This document shows, in pieces, positions 10,215-17,323 of a DNA stretch of 41,895 nt (positions are counted from its first letter, which is position 1; each line of letters opens with the position of its first letter). The stretch covers positions 1 to 41,895 of the forward strand of contig JAUZRR010000003.1 of NCBI GenBank assembly GCA_030950285.1. Direction: 5' to 3'. The position numbers and the translations under genes were made by a program. The stretch comes from Planctomycetota bacterium (GTDB lineage: Bacteria > Planctomycetota > Phycisphaerae > Phycisphaerales > UBA1924). The notes beneath the pieces were generated by a model. It was not told the origin of the DNA and searched no databases. It worked only from the letters and a program-made list of their open reading frames with translations.

Positions 10215-10914
10215 CTTCGATCTCGCTGGACGGCAGGCCGGTGCGGCTCGGACGCTGGATCAACATCGGGTCGACCGGCGTCAGGTGCGCATCGCGCAAC
10301 TCAAGCCCGGCGGCCTGGGCGATCAACGCCAAACTCACGCGGTCCCGCTTCTGCAGCTTCTTGCCGATCGAGTCGCGGTGCCGCTCCACCGTGCGCGGCG
10401 ACAGCGTGAGAATCTCCCCGATCTGCTTGGCGCTCTTGCCCTGCCCGATCAGCGCGAGCACCTCGAGCTCCCGAGGGCTCAGCACCGCGAGCGGCCCGAA
10501 GTGTGCCGTCCCGGTGGTGACGATCTTGAAATCCTCGGGCAGCAACTCGTCGTCGGTGATGCCTTCCCGTGCGATCACAAGAATCCGTGTCGGCCCCTCG
10601 GTGTCGGCGTCAACCCTTTGGTACTGCGCCTCGACACGCTTGCCGTTCCAGATGAAGCGGATCACCAGCCGCTCCCCTGACTCGGCGACCCGCCGGAGCA
10701 GGGCGATCTTCTCGCGCGCCCACTCGGGCGGATAAACCTCGTCGAGCCTGCGGCCGATGTGCTCCTCGACCGTCCCCCCGCCGTACACCTTCGTCGCGGT
10801 CTCGTTGACGTAGACAATCGTCCCGTCGGCCTCCATCAGGCACACGCTGAGACCAGCGGTGGTCGCGAGCTGCTCGAATATTTTGTCATCGGAGAATCTG
10901 AAATCCTGTGGCAT
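10177..10914 (-). CDS. PAS domain LuxR-type transcriptional regulator
   Basis: Predicted one-component regulator. An N-terminal PAS domain (about residues 10-115: [19 protein letters not shown], then [13 protein letters not shown]) is followed by a LuxR/GerE helix-turn-helix (about 143-200: [19 protein letters not shown], then [16 protein letters not shown]). The ligand of the PAS domain cannot be told; no Cys/His heme or flavin motif is obvious. No receiver domain is present. A basic, low-complexity tail of about 40 residues follows the HTH, and its coding end overlaps nrdR by 38 bp tail to tail. It is divergent from scoA with 98 bp between start codons, so scoA is a candidate target, as is the gene itself; this is inference. 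Confidence 0.88.
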   Translation of the reverse strand: MPQDFRFSDDKIFEQLATTAGLSVCLMEADGTIVYVNETATKVYGGGTVEEHIGRRLDEVYPPEWAREKIALLRRVAESGERLVIRFIWNGKRVEAQYQRVDADTEGPTRILVIAREGITDDELLPEDFKIVTTGTAHFGPLAVLSPRELEVLALIGQGKSAKQIGEILTLSPRTVERHRDSIGKKLQKRDRVSLALIAQAAGLELRDAHLTPVDPMLIQRPSRTGLPSSEIEAKPDAGRKSPRV

Positions 10915-11012
10915 GGCCGTGCTTCACTCCTCTCACCGCCTCACCAAAGCCCTTCCACCCCACGGGACGAGCCGCCGTACAATACCCCCAGCCTATCACC
11001 ATGGAGCCGTTC

Positions 11013-11774
11013 ATGCCAGCGAAAGTTCAAACCACCGCCGCACGCGCACTCAAAGACCTCAAAGGCCGGGGCATTCTCTACGACGGATGCACCGTCATGG
11101 TCGGCGGGTTCGGGCTCTGCGGCATCCCCGAGCAACTGATTCTCGCCCTGCGGGATACCGGAGTCCGAGAACTCACCTGCGTCTCCAACAACGCGGGCGT
11201 CGACGACTGGGGGCTCGGCCTCCTGCTGCAAACCCGACAGATCAAGAAAATGATCTCCAGCTACGTCGGCGAGAACGCGACATTCGAGAAGCAGTTCCTC
11301 GACGGCGACCTTGAAGTCGAGTTCAACCCGCAGGGAACCCTCGCCGAACGTATCCGCGCCGGAGGGGCCGGCATCCCTGCGTTCTTTACCGCCACCGGCG
11401 CCGGGACGATCATCGCCGAGGGCAAGGAGACCCGCACGATGCGCGCGCCCAGACACGCCGCCCGTGTCAATGCCGACGACCCCTCGACCGCGCCGCGCGA
11501 GTTTGTCATGGAGTCGGGGTTGTATGCCGACCTTGCGCTGGTCAAGGCGTGGAAAGCCGACGAGTTCGGGAACCTGGTCTTCCGCAAGACCGCCCGCAAC
11601 TTCAACCCGATGATGGCGACCGCCGCCGCGTTCGTGGTCGCCGAGGTCGAAGAGATCGTCCCCACCGGCAGCCTCGACCCCGACACCATCCACACGCCGG
11701 GAAGCTACATTGACCGGGTCGTCCGCACCGAGAGTGAGAAGCGCATCGAGCAACGGACCATCCGGTCGGCCTGA
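11013..11774 (+). CDS. scoA: 3-oxoacid CoA-transferase subunit A
   Basis: Alpha subunit of a heteromeric CoA-transferase, probably succinyl-CoA:3-ketoacid CoA-transferase acting on acetoacetate. Start at 11013 ([16 protein letters not shown]) has GGAG 6 bp upstream; an ATG at 11001 lacks a ribosome site. The CoA-binding [12 protein letters not shown] lies at residues 31-42, and [13 protein letters not shown] and FNPMMATAA are typical of the family. Length 253 aa against about 230-240. Its partner scoB normally follows directly, but here starts at 15081, 3.3 kb away. The mauE-like pseudogene ends 25 bp downstream on the other strand. The exact substrate pair is not proven by sequence; atoD-like acetyl-CoA:acetoacetyl-CoA transfer is an alternative. 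Confidence 0.93.
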   Translation: MPAKVQTTAARALKDLKGRGILYDGCTVMVGGFGLCGIPEQLILALRDTGVRELTCVSNNAGVDDWGLGLLLQTRQIKKMISSYVGENATFEKQFLDGDLEVEFNPQGTLAERIRAGGAGIPAFFTATGAGTIIAEGKETRTMRAPRHAARVNADDPSTAPREFVMESGLYADLALVKAWKADEFGNLVFRKTARNFNPMMATAAAFVVAEVEEIVPTGSLDPDTIHTPGSYIDRVVRTESEKRIEQRTIRSA

Positions 11775-11799
11775 CGATGCCCGCCACCAGCGGCGCACC

Positions 11800-12281
11800 T
11801 CAACCGATTGCGACAGCGCGGGAATCGGCGGTTCCGATGTTTCGGATCAACCCGATCGCCGACAACACCGCAGCAATCATGCCGTTACGAACGACGATCG
11901 GCCACCAGTTCGTAACCTCCGCTTCCCCCAGGAAACAGCCGCAGGGCGTCGGTGCCGGTGGCGGGTCATACACAAGCCAGAGCGCATACAGCGAAAACAG
12001 GAAGAATATCGAAGCAGACAGCACCGCCCCGGAACGAACAGGAGCCCACCTCGGTTGCAAGACACACCACACCAGGAATGCGCCCGCGGCAATCTCCCCC
12101 ACGCAGACCGACCAGGCAGCAATCGGGAGATCGGATCGGGAAGCACGCCCTGGACCCGAAGGGCGAGCATAAACGCCCCGAGTGATTGCACCTTGGAGAG
12201 CCCAGCCAAGAGCAGCACCCCTCCGGAGACAGCCAACACGGCCTTTCCAAGAACGAACACGCCCCTTGCCAACACGTTCAT
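11800..12281 (-). pseudogene. MauE/DoxX-like redox-associated membrane protein, frameshifted
   Basis: Two overlapping minus frames together make one MauE/DoxX-like membrane protein. The first starts at 12281 (MNVLARGVFVLGKAVL, then GGVLLLAGLSKVQ, to GVLPDP) with GGAGA 8 bp upstream. The second carries the rest (LPIAAWSVCVGEIAAGAFLV, several membrane segments, and the late PCGCFLGEAEVTNWW motif that resembles MauE relatives). Moving from one frame to the other needs one missing base (or two extra) between about 12115 and 12145, in a ccgat-rich stretch. The family is linked to disulfide supply in the periplasm, as for MauE in methylamine dehydrogenase maturation. It may be a true pseudogene or a sequencing error. 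Last gene of the 14473-to-11800 set, 20 bp after the exported protein. Confidence 0.7.
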
Positions 12282-12301
12282 GCCCTTTCTCTCCAACAAG
12301 G

Positions 12302-13258
12302 TCACGCCCCTTTGCGGCGCCAGAACTCCACTCCCGCAACAAGGACGAGAACGAGCCCGGTGCCGAATACAGGCCATCGCCATTTCCGCATTCCGGCCCC
12401 GCTGTAGGGAGTCGTGTCGAGTTTCCCCGGTTCAACCACAAGCCCGCCGTCGGCTGTCCGCGAGTACCCTTCCTGCATTGCCTTGCGCTCCACATCGACC
12501 ACCATCGCGGTCTTGCGGGCAAGGGACGCAACTGTCTCCGGCACGAACAGTGCTGTGGATGCTCCTTCACGCAGGCGGACCTCTTCGAGCGTCATACCCT
12601 CGCGGCCGGGGACCTCGGCGACAAGATCAAAGCCCCGATCGCCTCCCCGGTCGTCATACCGGAACTCGATCTCGCGCCGATCCTCAGGGTCGTCCTGCCA
12701 TCGGCGGATGGCCCGTCCCGATGCGGCAAACTCGACGACGCCCAGAGGGCCGACATGGTTGGACCACTGCGTGAAGGTGACCCGCCACCCCCCTATGTCC
12801 ATCGAGACGGCACCGACGACAACCTCGGGACGCTCGGAAAAATGCGAGAGATAGACCTGCGGGAAAACATCGGCCAGCGCAAGCAACGGCATGTCGTCCG
12901 GCGGCTCGATCATCTCGACCGTGCCGCCAGGTCCGACGATACGGAACCCCCGACCCGCCGCGGTGCGTCCGGCACTGTTCATCGCTCCCACAACATACCA
13001 CGCGCCAGACCCGGCGTCCCAGCCATACTCGAGCCGGTTGACGAGAATGTTGTTCTTCTCCATTCGAGCCATCGAATAGGTCGCCAGGACAGCCCCATGA
13101 TGCGGCCGATGCTCCTCACACCACGAGAGAAACGCATCGACAGAATCGGTCCGGTCCAAGCCCTCACTCGGCTGCGCCAGAGACGACCCGCTTGCCCAAC
13201 ACACAAGAAGGATCGTGGCGAGAGCGCTGTACAGACTGCAGCGTGCCGAGCCTCTCAT
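12302..13258 (-). CDS. Exported protein with C-terminal membrane anchor, unknown function
   Basis: Not recognised. 318 aa with a signal peptide (about 1-28: SARCSLYSALATILLVCWAS) and a single C-terminal hydrophobic segment (WPVFGTGLVLVLVAGVEFW) followed by the basic RRKGA. The body would therefore face the periplasm with a short cytoplasmic tail. Residues about 30-270 look beta-rich and alternate hydrophobic and charged residues (GWRVTFTQWSNHVGPLGVVEF). Only one Cys remains in the mature part (SWCEEH). Its ATG overlaps the TGA of the upstream Cys-rich gene (ATGA, 13255-13258), which implies translational coupling and a shared task. A LolA-like or chaperone-like fold is only a guess. Confidence 0.75.
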   Translation of the reverse strand: MRGSARCSLYSALATILLVCWASGSSLAQPSEGLDRTDSVDAFLSWCEEHRPHHGAVLATYSMARMEKNNILVNRLEYGWDAGSGAWYVVGAMNSAGRTAAGRGFRIVGPGGTVEMIEPPDDMPLLALADVFPQVYLSHFSERPEVVVGAVSMDIGGWRVTFTQWSNHVGPLGVVEFAASGRAIRRWQDDPEDRREIEFRYDDRGGDRGFDLVAEVPGREGMTLEEVRLREGASTALFVPETVASLARKTAMVVDVERKAMQEGYSRTADGGLVVEPGKLDTTPYSGAGMRKWRWPVFGTGLVLVLVAGVEFWRRKGA

Positions 13259-13701
13259 TCCACGACGTCCGAACAGTCATTGACGCAGTTCATCACATTG
13301 TATGTTTGGGGAGTCACAACCGGATTGACAGGCCCGCTACCACCGATCCAGCAGCATGTCCCGTTCCCCAGGTCACCGATCCGTACCGCCCCGGGCTCCG
13401 GTGGGTCCCAACAATCCCCCCGAATAAAGTACTGCATGGAAGCAAGAGAATACTGGTAGCAGTTGGCCGTTCGGCTGGGAAATTTCTTGATCTGTGCGAG
13501 CGGATCGGCCCCCGTAGCCGTCACCGACCCGGCCTCGCACACCAGCGCGGTTGTTCCCGAGCAGGCCCCGTTCGGCCCTTGAGACGCGGGCGGCCAATCC
13601 AACAAGTACGCACAGCAGGCCGGTGCCCCTCCCACCTGTGCGAGCACGCTCCCTGCAAGAATGCTGCCCGAAATGATGCCGAGTATCTTCTCAGAGTGCA
13701 T
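13255..13701 (-). CDS. Small secreted cysteine-rich protein
   Basis: Not recognised. 148 aa from the ATG at 13701 (MHSEKILGIISGSILAG), chosen because AAAGGA lies 8 bp upstream and a signal peptide ending near VLAQ follows at once. The mature part holds ten Cys (ACC, GAC, LVC, NCY, GDC, TCC, MNC, NDC), an even number fitting five disulfides, in a Gly/Pro/Asn-rich background. It sits between a pseudopilin-like gene and an anchored exported protein, with a MauE-like redox protein in the same set. That context suggests it is an oxidatively folded envelope or surface protein. It shows no similarity I can name to the MauA small subunit, which also has many Cys. Confidence 0.7.
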   Translation of the reverse strand: MHSEKILGIISGSILAGSVLAQVGGAPACCAYLLDWPPASQGPNGACSGTTALVCEAGSVTATGADPLAQIKKFPSRTANCYQYSLASMQYFIRGDCWDPPEPGAVRIGDLGNGTCCWIGGSGPVNPVVTPQTYNVMNCVNDCSDVVE

Positions 13702-13741
13702 ATTCGTGTTCCTTTCCCGGGCCACAGAGCCCACAATGCAA

Positions 13742-14473
13742 CTACCACCTGTCGATGCCTTCAACTCCCAACCAGGTTGTCCACACCGGCGTTCCAATCT
13801 CATTCTCGAGCAGCACCGGCTTCCCGTTGTTGAACTCGAGGTAGTTTCCCGAAACTGCCGAGCCGTCAGCCATCCCGACGGGAAACTCCCAGAGATCCAC
13901 ACAACAGAACGATTCAACATCGGTCTGCAGCCCCGTCTGCTCATCGAATGGGGGACCGCTGTACGCCCGGAATACGAGCCCCTTCAGCGACGGGTAGGAC
14001 ACCGCGCGGGTCAACACGGGGCTCGACCTCTGTTCCGATGACGGGACCGTCTCCCCAGGACGCATCAACCGTCGGTCGTACACCATGCACATCGACATCA
14101 CCACCGTATCAAATGGGGAACCGTGGAGGTCCGGCTCGATCTCCTCCCGGCTCGAGAAGTACCCTGCCTCCATCATCGGGAGATACCAACTGCCCGCCGT
14201 CAACGTGGGATCGTGGTGCCCGCCCCAGAATGGAAAGACATCGTCCGACTCGGCTGTGTACATCGTAATGCTCGCCGCGTGGCTGCGCATCAGTGCCAAG
14301 TCTCGCGTGAGCTTGCCCTGGGATACCGCCCCCGCCAATCCCGGGAACAGAAACGAACTCAGGATCATCACCACGCCCAGCACAACAACAAGTTCCACCA
14401 ACGAAAATGCCCGCCGCTCGTACACCGCAGTCCCATCTGTTCTCGGAGGTGTGCTATTCTGTGTCCTGTCCAT
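13742..14473 (-). CDS. Type II secretion/type IV pilin-like protein
   Basis: Predicted class III signal peptide: a 22-residue charged leader, then RRAF-SLVELVVVLGVVMIL, the prepilin motif with Glu at +5 read from the F/S junction, processed on the cytoplasmic side by a prepilin peptidase. The hydrophobic helix is followed by LFPGLAGAVSQGKLTRDLALMRSHAASI, as in planctomycete pseudopilins. The globular part contains a CC pair and ends GTPVWTTWLGVEGIDRW. 243 aa. It leads the minus-strand set of four genes, 40 bp before the Cys-rich gene. No Shine-Dalgarno is visible upstream of the ATG, and a possible -10 lies only 6 bp away, so a leaderless transcript is possible. It is unlike the short DUF1559 proteins in lacking their C-terminal motif. 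Confidence 0.8.
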   Translation of the reverse strand: MDRTQNSTPPRTDGTAVYERRAFSLVELVVVLGVVMILSSFLFPGLAGAVSQGKLTRDLALMRSHAASITMYTAESDDVFPFWGGHHDPTLTAGSWYLPMMEAGYFSSREEIEPDLHGSPFDTVVMSMCMVYDRRLMRPGETVPSSEQRSSPVLTRAVSYPSLKGLVFRAYSGPPFDEQTGLQTDVESFCCVDLWEFPVGMADGSAVSGNYLEFNNGKPVLLENEIGTPVWTTWLGVEGIDRW

Positions 14474-14479
14474 ACCATC

Positions 14480-14510
14480 AGATTACACACACACACACAC
14501 ACAAGCTCAA
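14480..14510 (-). promoter_or_regulatory. Possible promoter with (CA)n spacer for the pseudopilin set
   Basis: Read on the minus strand, TTGAGC (14510-14505) and TAATCT (14485-14480) resemble a -35/-10 pair. Their 19-bp spacer is almost entirely a TG dinucleotide repeat. The -10 is 6 bp before the ATG at 14473, which would give a leaderless or nearly leaderless mRNA. The repeat is certain; the promoter role is inference. Confidence 0.35.
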
Positions 14511-14614
14511 TATTTATTTTTACAAACTCGCCCTAAGTCTTTGTTCGACAAGAGATTACGGGCCCTATGTGCCGCTCAACATCTTCCGTTATTTGACAAA
14601 CCCGGACACCACCC

Positions 14615-14905
14615 ATGAAACTCACCCTCGGCCTCATCATCATGCTCATCGGGGCCGCGATCGTCATCACCGGGATCGTCATCGCCCTCCTCTCGCTCGG
14701 CGGGCTCTACTCGGGGTTCGTCAACGACGCGCTGGGTCAGCCCGACGACGCGGTCCAAACCACCCAACAAGGCATGTACCGGGGCCTCATCGTCGGCGGC
14801 ATCGGCATCGTCCCCTTCCTCATCGGCAGCATGATCGTCAAGGGCTCGATTGTCCGCAAGCTCATCCGCGCACGCAACAAATCCCGCAACACACACCGCG
14901 CGTAA
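14615..14905 (+). CDS. Small two-helix membrane protein, unknown
   Basis: Not recognised. 96 aa with two hydrophobic segments (residues about 4-32: GLIIMLIGAAIVITGIVIAL, and about 57-75: GLIVGGIGIVPFLIGSMIV), joined by a short polar stretch with QPDDAVQTTQQ, and a strongly basic C-terminus (KLIRARNKSRNTHRA) expected in the cytoplasm. It lies on the plus strand inside the segment separating scoA from scoB, divergent from the pseudopilin gene, and is followed by a pair of palindromic repeats. No Shine-Dalgarno is visible ahead of the ATG. Whether it belongs to the inserted set or to scoB is open. Confidence 0.65.
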   Translation: MKLTLGLIIMLIGAAIVITGIVIALLSLGGLYSGFVNDALGQPDDAVQTTQQGMYRGLIVGGIGIVPFLIGSMIVKGSIVRKLIRARNKSRNTHRA

Positions 14906-14937
14906 CACCCCCCAAACACACAACGCGCCCACCCTCC

Positions 14938-15028
14938 GAGCCCCGGACTTCAGTCCGGGGGAGTGTCCGGTGCGCACACGGATGCACAAATCCACGCGGA
15001 CCAACCCGGACTGAAGTCCGAGGCTCAG
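14938..15028. repeat. Palindrome family B, paired copy
   Basis: Two inverted copies of a palindrome ahead of scoB. The left copy has ccggact-tc-agtccgg at 14943-14958, preceded by gagcc. The right copy at 15005-15028 reads cccggactgaagtccgaggc and on into ctcag, the reverse complement of the left apart from one changed base. The spacer is about 40 bp. A solo copy with the same flanks lies at 31603-31630. The doublet pattern equals that of palindrome family A. Confidence 0.75.
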
Positions 15029-15080
15029 GATTGGAGAGCACTTTGCAGACGAGCCCCGCGACATCCCCTACCATGTCCTC

Positions 15081-15743
15081 ATGCCACTCGACCGCAACCA
15101 GATCGCCAAACGTGCCGCCCGCGAACTCCGCGACGGCTACATCGTCAACCTCGGGATCGGGATGCCCACCCTGGTCGCCAACCACATCCCAGATGGCGTC
15201 GACGTCTGGCTGCAATCCGAGAACGGACTCCTCGGGATCGGTCCCTTCCCCACCGAGGAAACCATCGACGCCGACCTCATCAACGCTGGGAAGCAGACCG
15301 TCACCGCCCGGGTGGGCGCAAGCTACTTCAGCTCGGCTGACAGCTTCGCGATGATCCGCGGCGGGCACATCGACATGTGCATCCTCGGCGCCATGGAACT
15401 CAGCCAGGAGGGCGACATCGCCAACTGGATGATCCCCGGCAAAATGGTCAAGGGCATGGGCGGCGCCATGGACCTCGTCGCGGGTGTCCAGAAAGTCATC
15501 GTCATGATGGACCACTGCAACAAGAAGGGCGCACCTAAAATCCTCAAAGCGTGCTCCCTCCCCCTCACCGGCAAGCGGTGCATCGACATGGTCATCAGCG
15601 ACCTGTGCGTGCTGCAGATGGACTACGACAAGCGCCGCTTCATGCTCACCGAGCTCGCGCCGGGCGTGGACAAAGACGAAGTGCTCGACAAGACCGAAGC
15701 GGAACTCCTCGTCGCGAATGATCTCGCAACGATCGAGGTGTAA
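15081..15743 (+). CDS. scoB: 3-oxoacid CoA-transferase subunit B
   Basis: Beta subunit that carries the catalytic glutamate of the CoA-transferase. The Glu forming the glutamyl-CoA thioester is in [10 protein letters not shown] (E47). [15 protein letters not shown] near the N-terminus and [20 protein letters not shown] in the middle are hallmark segments. 220 aa, standard length. Start at 15081 ([16 protein letters not shown]) matches family N-termini; no strong ribosome site precedes it. It would normally be joined to scoA; here 3.3 kb of unrelated genes and a palindromic repeat pair intervene, so it probably has its own promoter. Product: with ScoA, transfer of CoA from succinyl-CoA to acetoacetate, feeding ketone-body or polyhydroxybutyrate carbon into acetyl-CoA. 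Confidence 0.95.
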   Translation: MPLDRNQIAKRAARELRDGYIVNLGIGMPTLVANHIPDGVDVWLQSENGLLGIGPFPTEETIDADLINAGKQTVTARVGASYFSSADSFAMIRGGHIDMCILGAMELSQEGDIANWMIPGKMVKGMGGAMDLVAGVQKVIVMMDHCNKKGAPKILKACSLPLTGKRCIDMVISDLCVLQMDYDKRRFMLTELAPGVDKDEVLDKTEAELLVANDLATIEV

Positions 15744-15813
15744 ACCCTCCAGAGCACCCCATAATCGCCCATTTTCTGTGGACCCGACTCTAACGGGCAA
15801 GTAAGACTCTAGG

Positions 15814-15819
15814 TATACT
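15814..15819 (+). promoter_or_regulatory. Candidate -10 box for the DUF4332 gene
   Basis: TATACT lies 70 bp ahead of the DUF4332 start in a locally AT-rich stretch between scoB and that gene. No good TTGACA-like -35 is found at 17 bp, so this is only a candidate. Confidence 0.3.
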
Positions 15820-15888
15820 CACTCGGATCGCCGGTTCCGGTGGTCGGGCGCACGCCCACATCTGACACCTCAGACCATGGAGAACGCA

Positions 15889-16299
15889 ATGGCAAACTAC
15901 AAGATCGAAGACGTCGAAGGCATCGGCCCCACCTACGGCGAGAAGCTCCGCGAAGCGGGGATCAAAGACACCGACAGCCTGCTCGCCGCGTGCAAAACCC
16001 CCAAGCAGCGCAAGGAGTTGGCCGAGAAGACCGGACTCGACTCCGGTCGGGTGCTCAAATGGGCCAACATGGCCGATCTCTACCGCATCACCGGCGTGGG
16101 CTCGGAGTTCGCCGAGTTGCTCGAAGCCGCCGGCGTGGACACGGTCAAGGAACTGGCCGCCCGCAACGCGACCAACCTGGCGACCAAGATGGTCGAGGTC
16201 AACGACGCCAAAAAGCTCTGCCGTCGCACCCCGACCGAAGCCGACGCGACCAAGTGGGTCGCCGAGGCCAAGACCCTGCCGGCCGGGCTTGAGTACTGA
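15889..16299 (+). CDS. DUF4332 helix-hairpin-helix protein
   Basis: 136-aa soluble protein whose function is not established. Start at 15889 (MANYKIEDVEGIGPTY) has GGAG 6 bp upstream; an in-frame ATG at 15877 contains that GGAG. It is two tandem helix-hairpin-helix-like halves: VEGIGPTYGEKLREAGI (residues about 8-25) and ITGVGSEFAELLEAAGV (about 67-84), each followed by helices (LLAACKTPKQRKELAEKTGL and ELAARNATNLATKM). This is the DUF4332 pattern, related to DNA-binding and polymerase HhH folds, so nucleic-acid contact is possible but unproven. It ends before a strong terminator shared with the convergent gene at 16390. Confidence 0.85.
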   Translation: MANYKIEDVEGIGPTYGEKLREAGIKDTDSLLAACKTPKQRKELAEKTGLDSGRVLKWANMADLYRITGVGSEFAELLEAAGVDTVKELAARNATNLATKMVEVNDAKKLCRRTPTEADATKWVAEAKTLPAGLEY

Positions 16300-16337
16300 A
16301 CCCAGAACACACGGAAACACATCACCGCACAAAACAA

Positions 16338-16363
16338 CAGGCCGCTCCCCCGGGAGCGGCCTG
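16338..16363. terminator. Bidirectional hairpin terminator
   Basis: Perfect 12-bp stem: caggccgctccc (16338-16349) pairs with gggagcggcctg (16352-16363) across a CC loop, followed by the mildly T-rich ctttgctt. It lies between the ends of the convergent DUF4332 gene and the membrane-anchored gene at 16390, so it can serve both. Confidence 0.8.
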
Positions 16364-16389
16364 CTTTGCTTGCAATGAATCTCACCGGA

Positions 16390-17226
16390 TCAGCCGCCCG
16401 AATCGTCGGCGTCGGCATCCGACCCGTCGTCGGTTTCGTCGTCGCCGCTCTCGTCGTCACCGGCTTCGTTGTCACCAGCTTCGGGCAACGCCGGCGCGCG
16501 GCCCAGCCCTCGGTCGATCGCAGCCTGCAACTCGTCGGACCAGTCGATCTCGATCTTCTCATCGGGCACGTCCGCCTCATCAGCTGCGGCCTTGGCGTTG
16601 GCCAGGAACGCCCGCAGCTCGTCGGCGGTCACCTTGCTCGGGTTCTTCAGTTCGATGTTGAGGTTGTTGGAGTGAATCGCGAACATGTCAGCGTCGCCCG
16701 GTGCCGCGTGGATCGGCTCGGTCACATCGTCGATCTTGGTCGTCGAGATTTTCTCCTCCGACAACCCGCGGACAAAGCGGCTGAGCTGCTTGGAGCCGTC
16801 GGCCTTTTCCTCGTCGGTAAGCTCGGACTCGGCGAGGTACGACTGCTGGATGCCCATCACGATCATCGCGGGCATGACCGGGCTCTCGGCGAGTTTCTCA
16901 GCCACCTGAATGAACTGCTCGACCGAGATATCGCCGGCCTCGAACTCGTCGGTGAATGCGCCCACCACCGCCATGACTTCCTGCTGCTCTGCGTCGGGGA
17001 TCGAGCTCTGATTCAACCCCGTCTCGACAAGCCTGTTCACCCCGGTACTCGCCCATCCCCGCCAGTTCGTCGCGACATAGATGCCGCCGGCGATCAGGAC
17101 CACGCCGACAATCGCCAAAGCGACAAGACACCCGCCGAGGACACCGCCGCGGCGGGGAACCTTTTTGCTCGATCCCTGCATCAAAACCGTACCCTTCCCC
17201 GGCTGGCCCTTTCCGTCGGGTGCCAT
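16390..17226 (-). CDS. Membrane-anchored protein with acidic tail, unknown function
   Basis: Not recognised. From the ATG at 17226 (MAPDGKGQPGKGTVLMQ) it has 278 aa; an ATG at 17181 (MQGSSKKVPRRGG) with GAAGGG 10 bp upstream is a fair alternative. A basic cytoplasmic N-terminus precedes one helix (GVLGGCLVALAIVGVVLIAGG), then a helical periplasmic domain (residues about 60-240) rich in Glu/Asp/Ala. The tail, about 30 residues, is almost entirely Asp, Glu, Gly and Ser (GDDESGDDETDDGSDADADD). A possible -10 TATACT lies at 17248-17243 on this strand. It is divergent from the M19 dipeptidase gene. No enzyme motif is visible. Confidence 0.7.
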   Translation of the reverse strand: MAPDGKGQPGKGTVLMQGSSKKVPRRGGVLGGCLVALAIVGVVLIAGGIYVATNWRGWASTGVNRLVETGLNQSSIPDAEQQEVMAVVGAFTDEFEAGDISVEQFIQVAEKLAESPVMPAMIVMGIQQSYLAESELTDEEKADGSKQLSRFVRGLSEEKISTTKIDDVTEPIHAAPGDADMFAIHSNNLNIELKNPSKVTADELRAFLANAKAAADEADVPDEKIEIDWSDELQAAIDRGLGRAPALPEAGDNEAGDDESGDDETDDGSDADADDSGG

Positions 17227-17323
17227 ATGCCGGTACTTATCCGGAGTATAACTGGGAAAACCCGCCCCGTCGTTTCGTGATCGACTGTGCTCGTCCCCGC
17301 AGAGCCATCTCCCCGGAGCCCAT

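Noticed and set aside
12182..13459. 425-aa plus-strand frame opposite the exported-protein genes
   Set aside because: No signal, motif or family; the minus strand has signal peptides, ribosome sites and an ATGA overlap.
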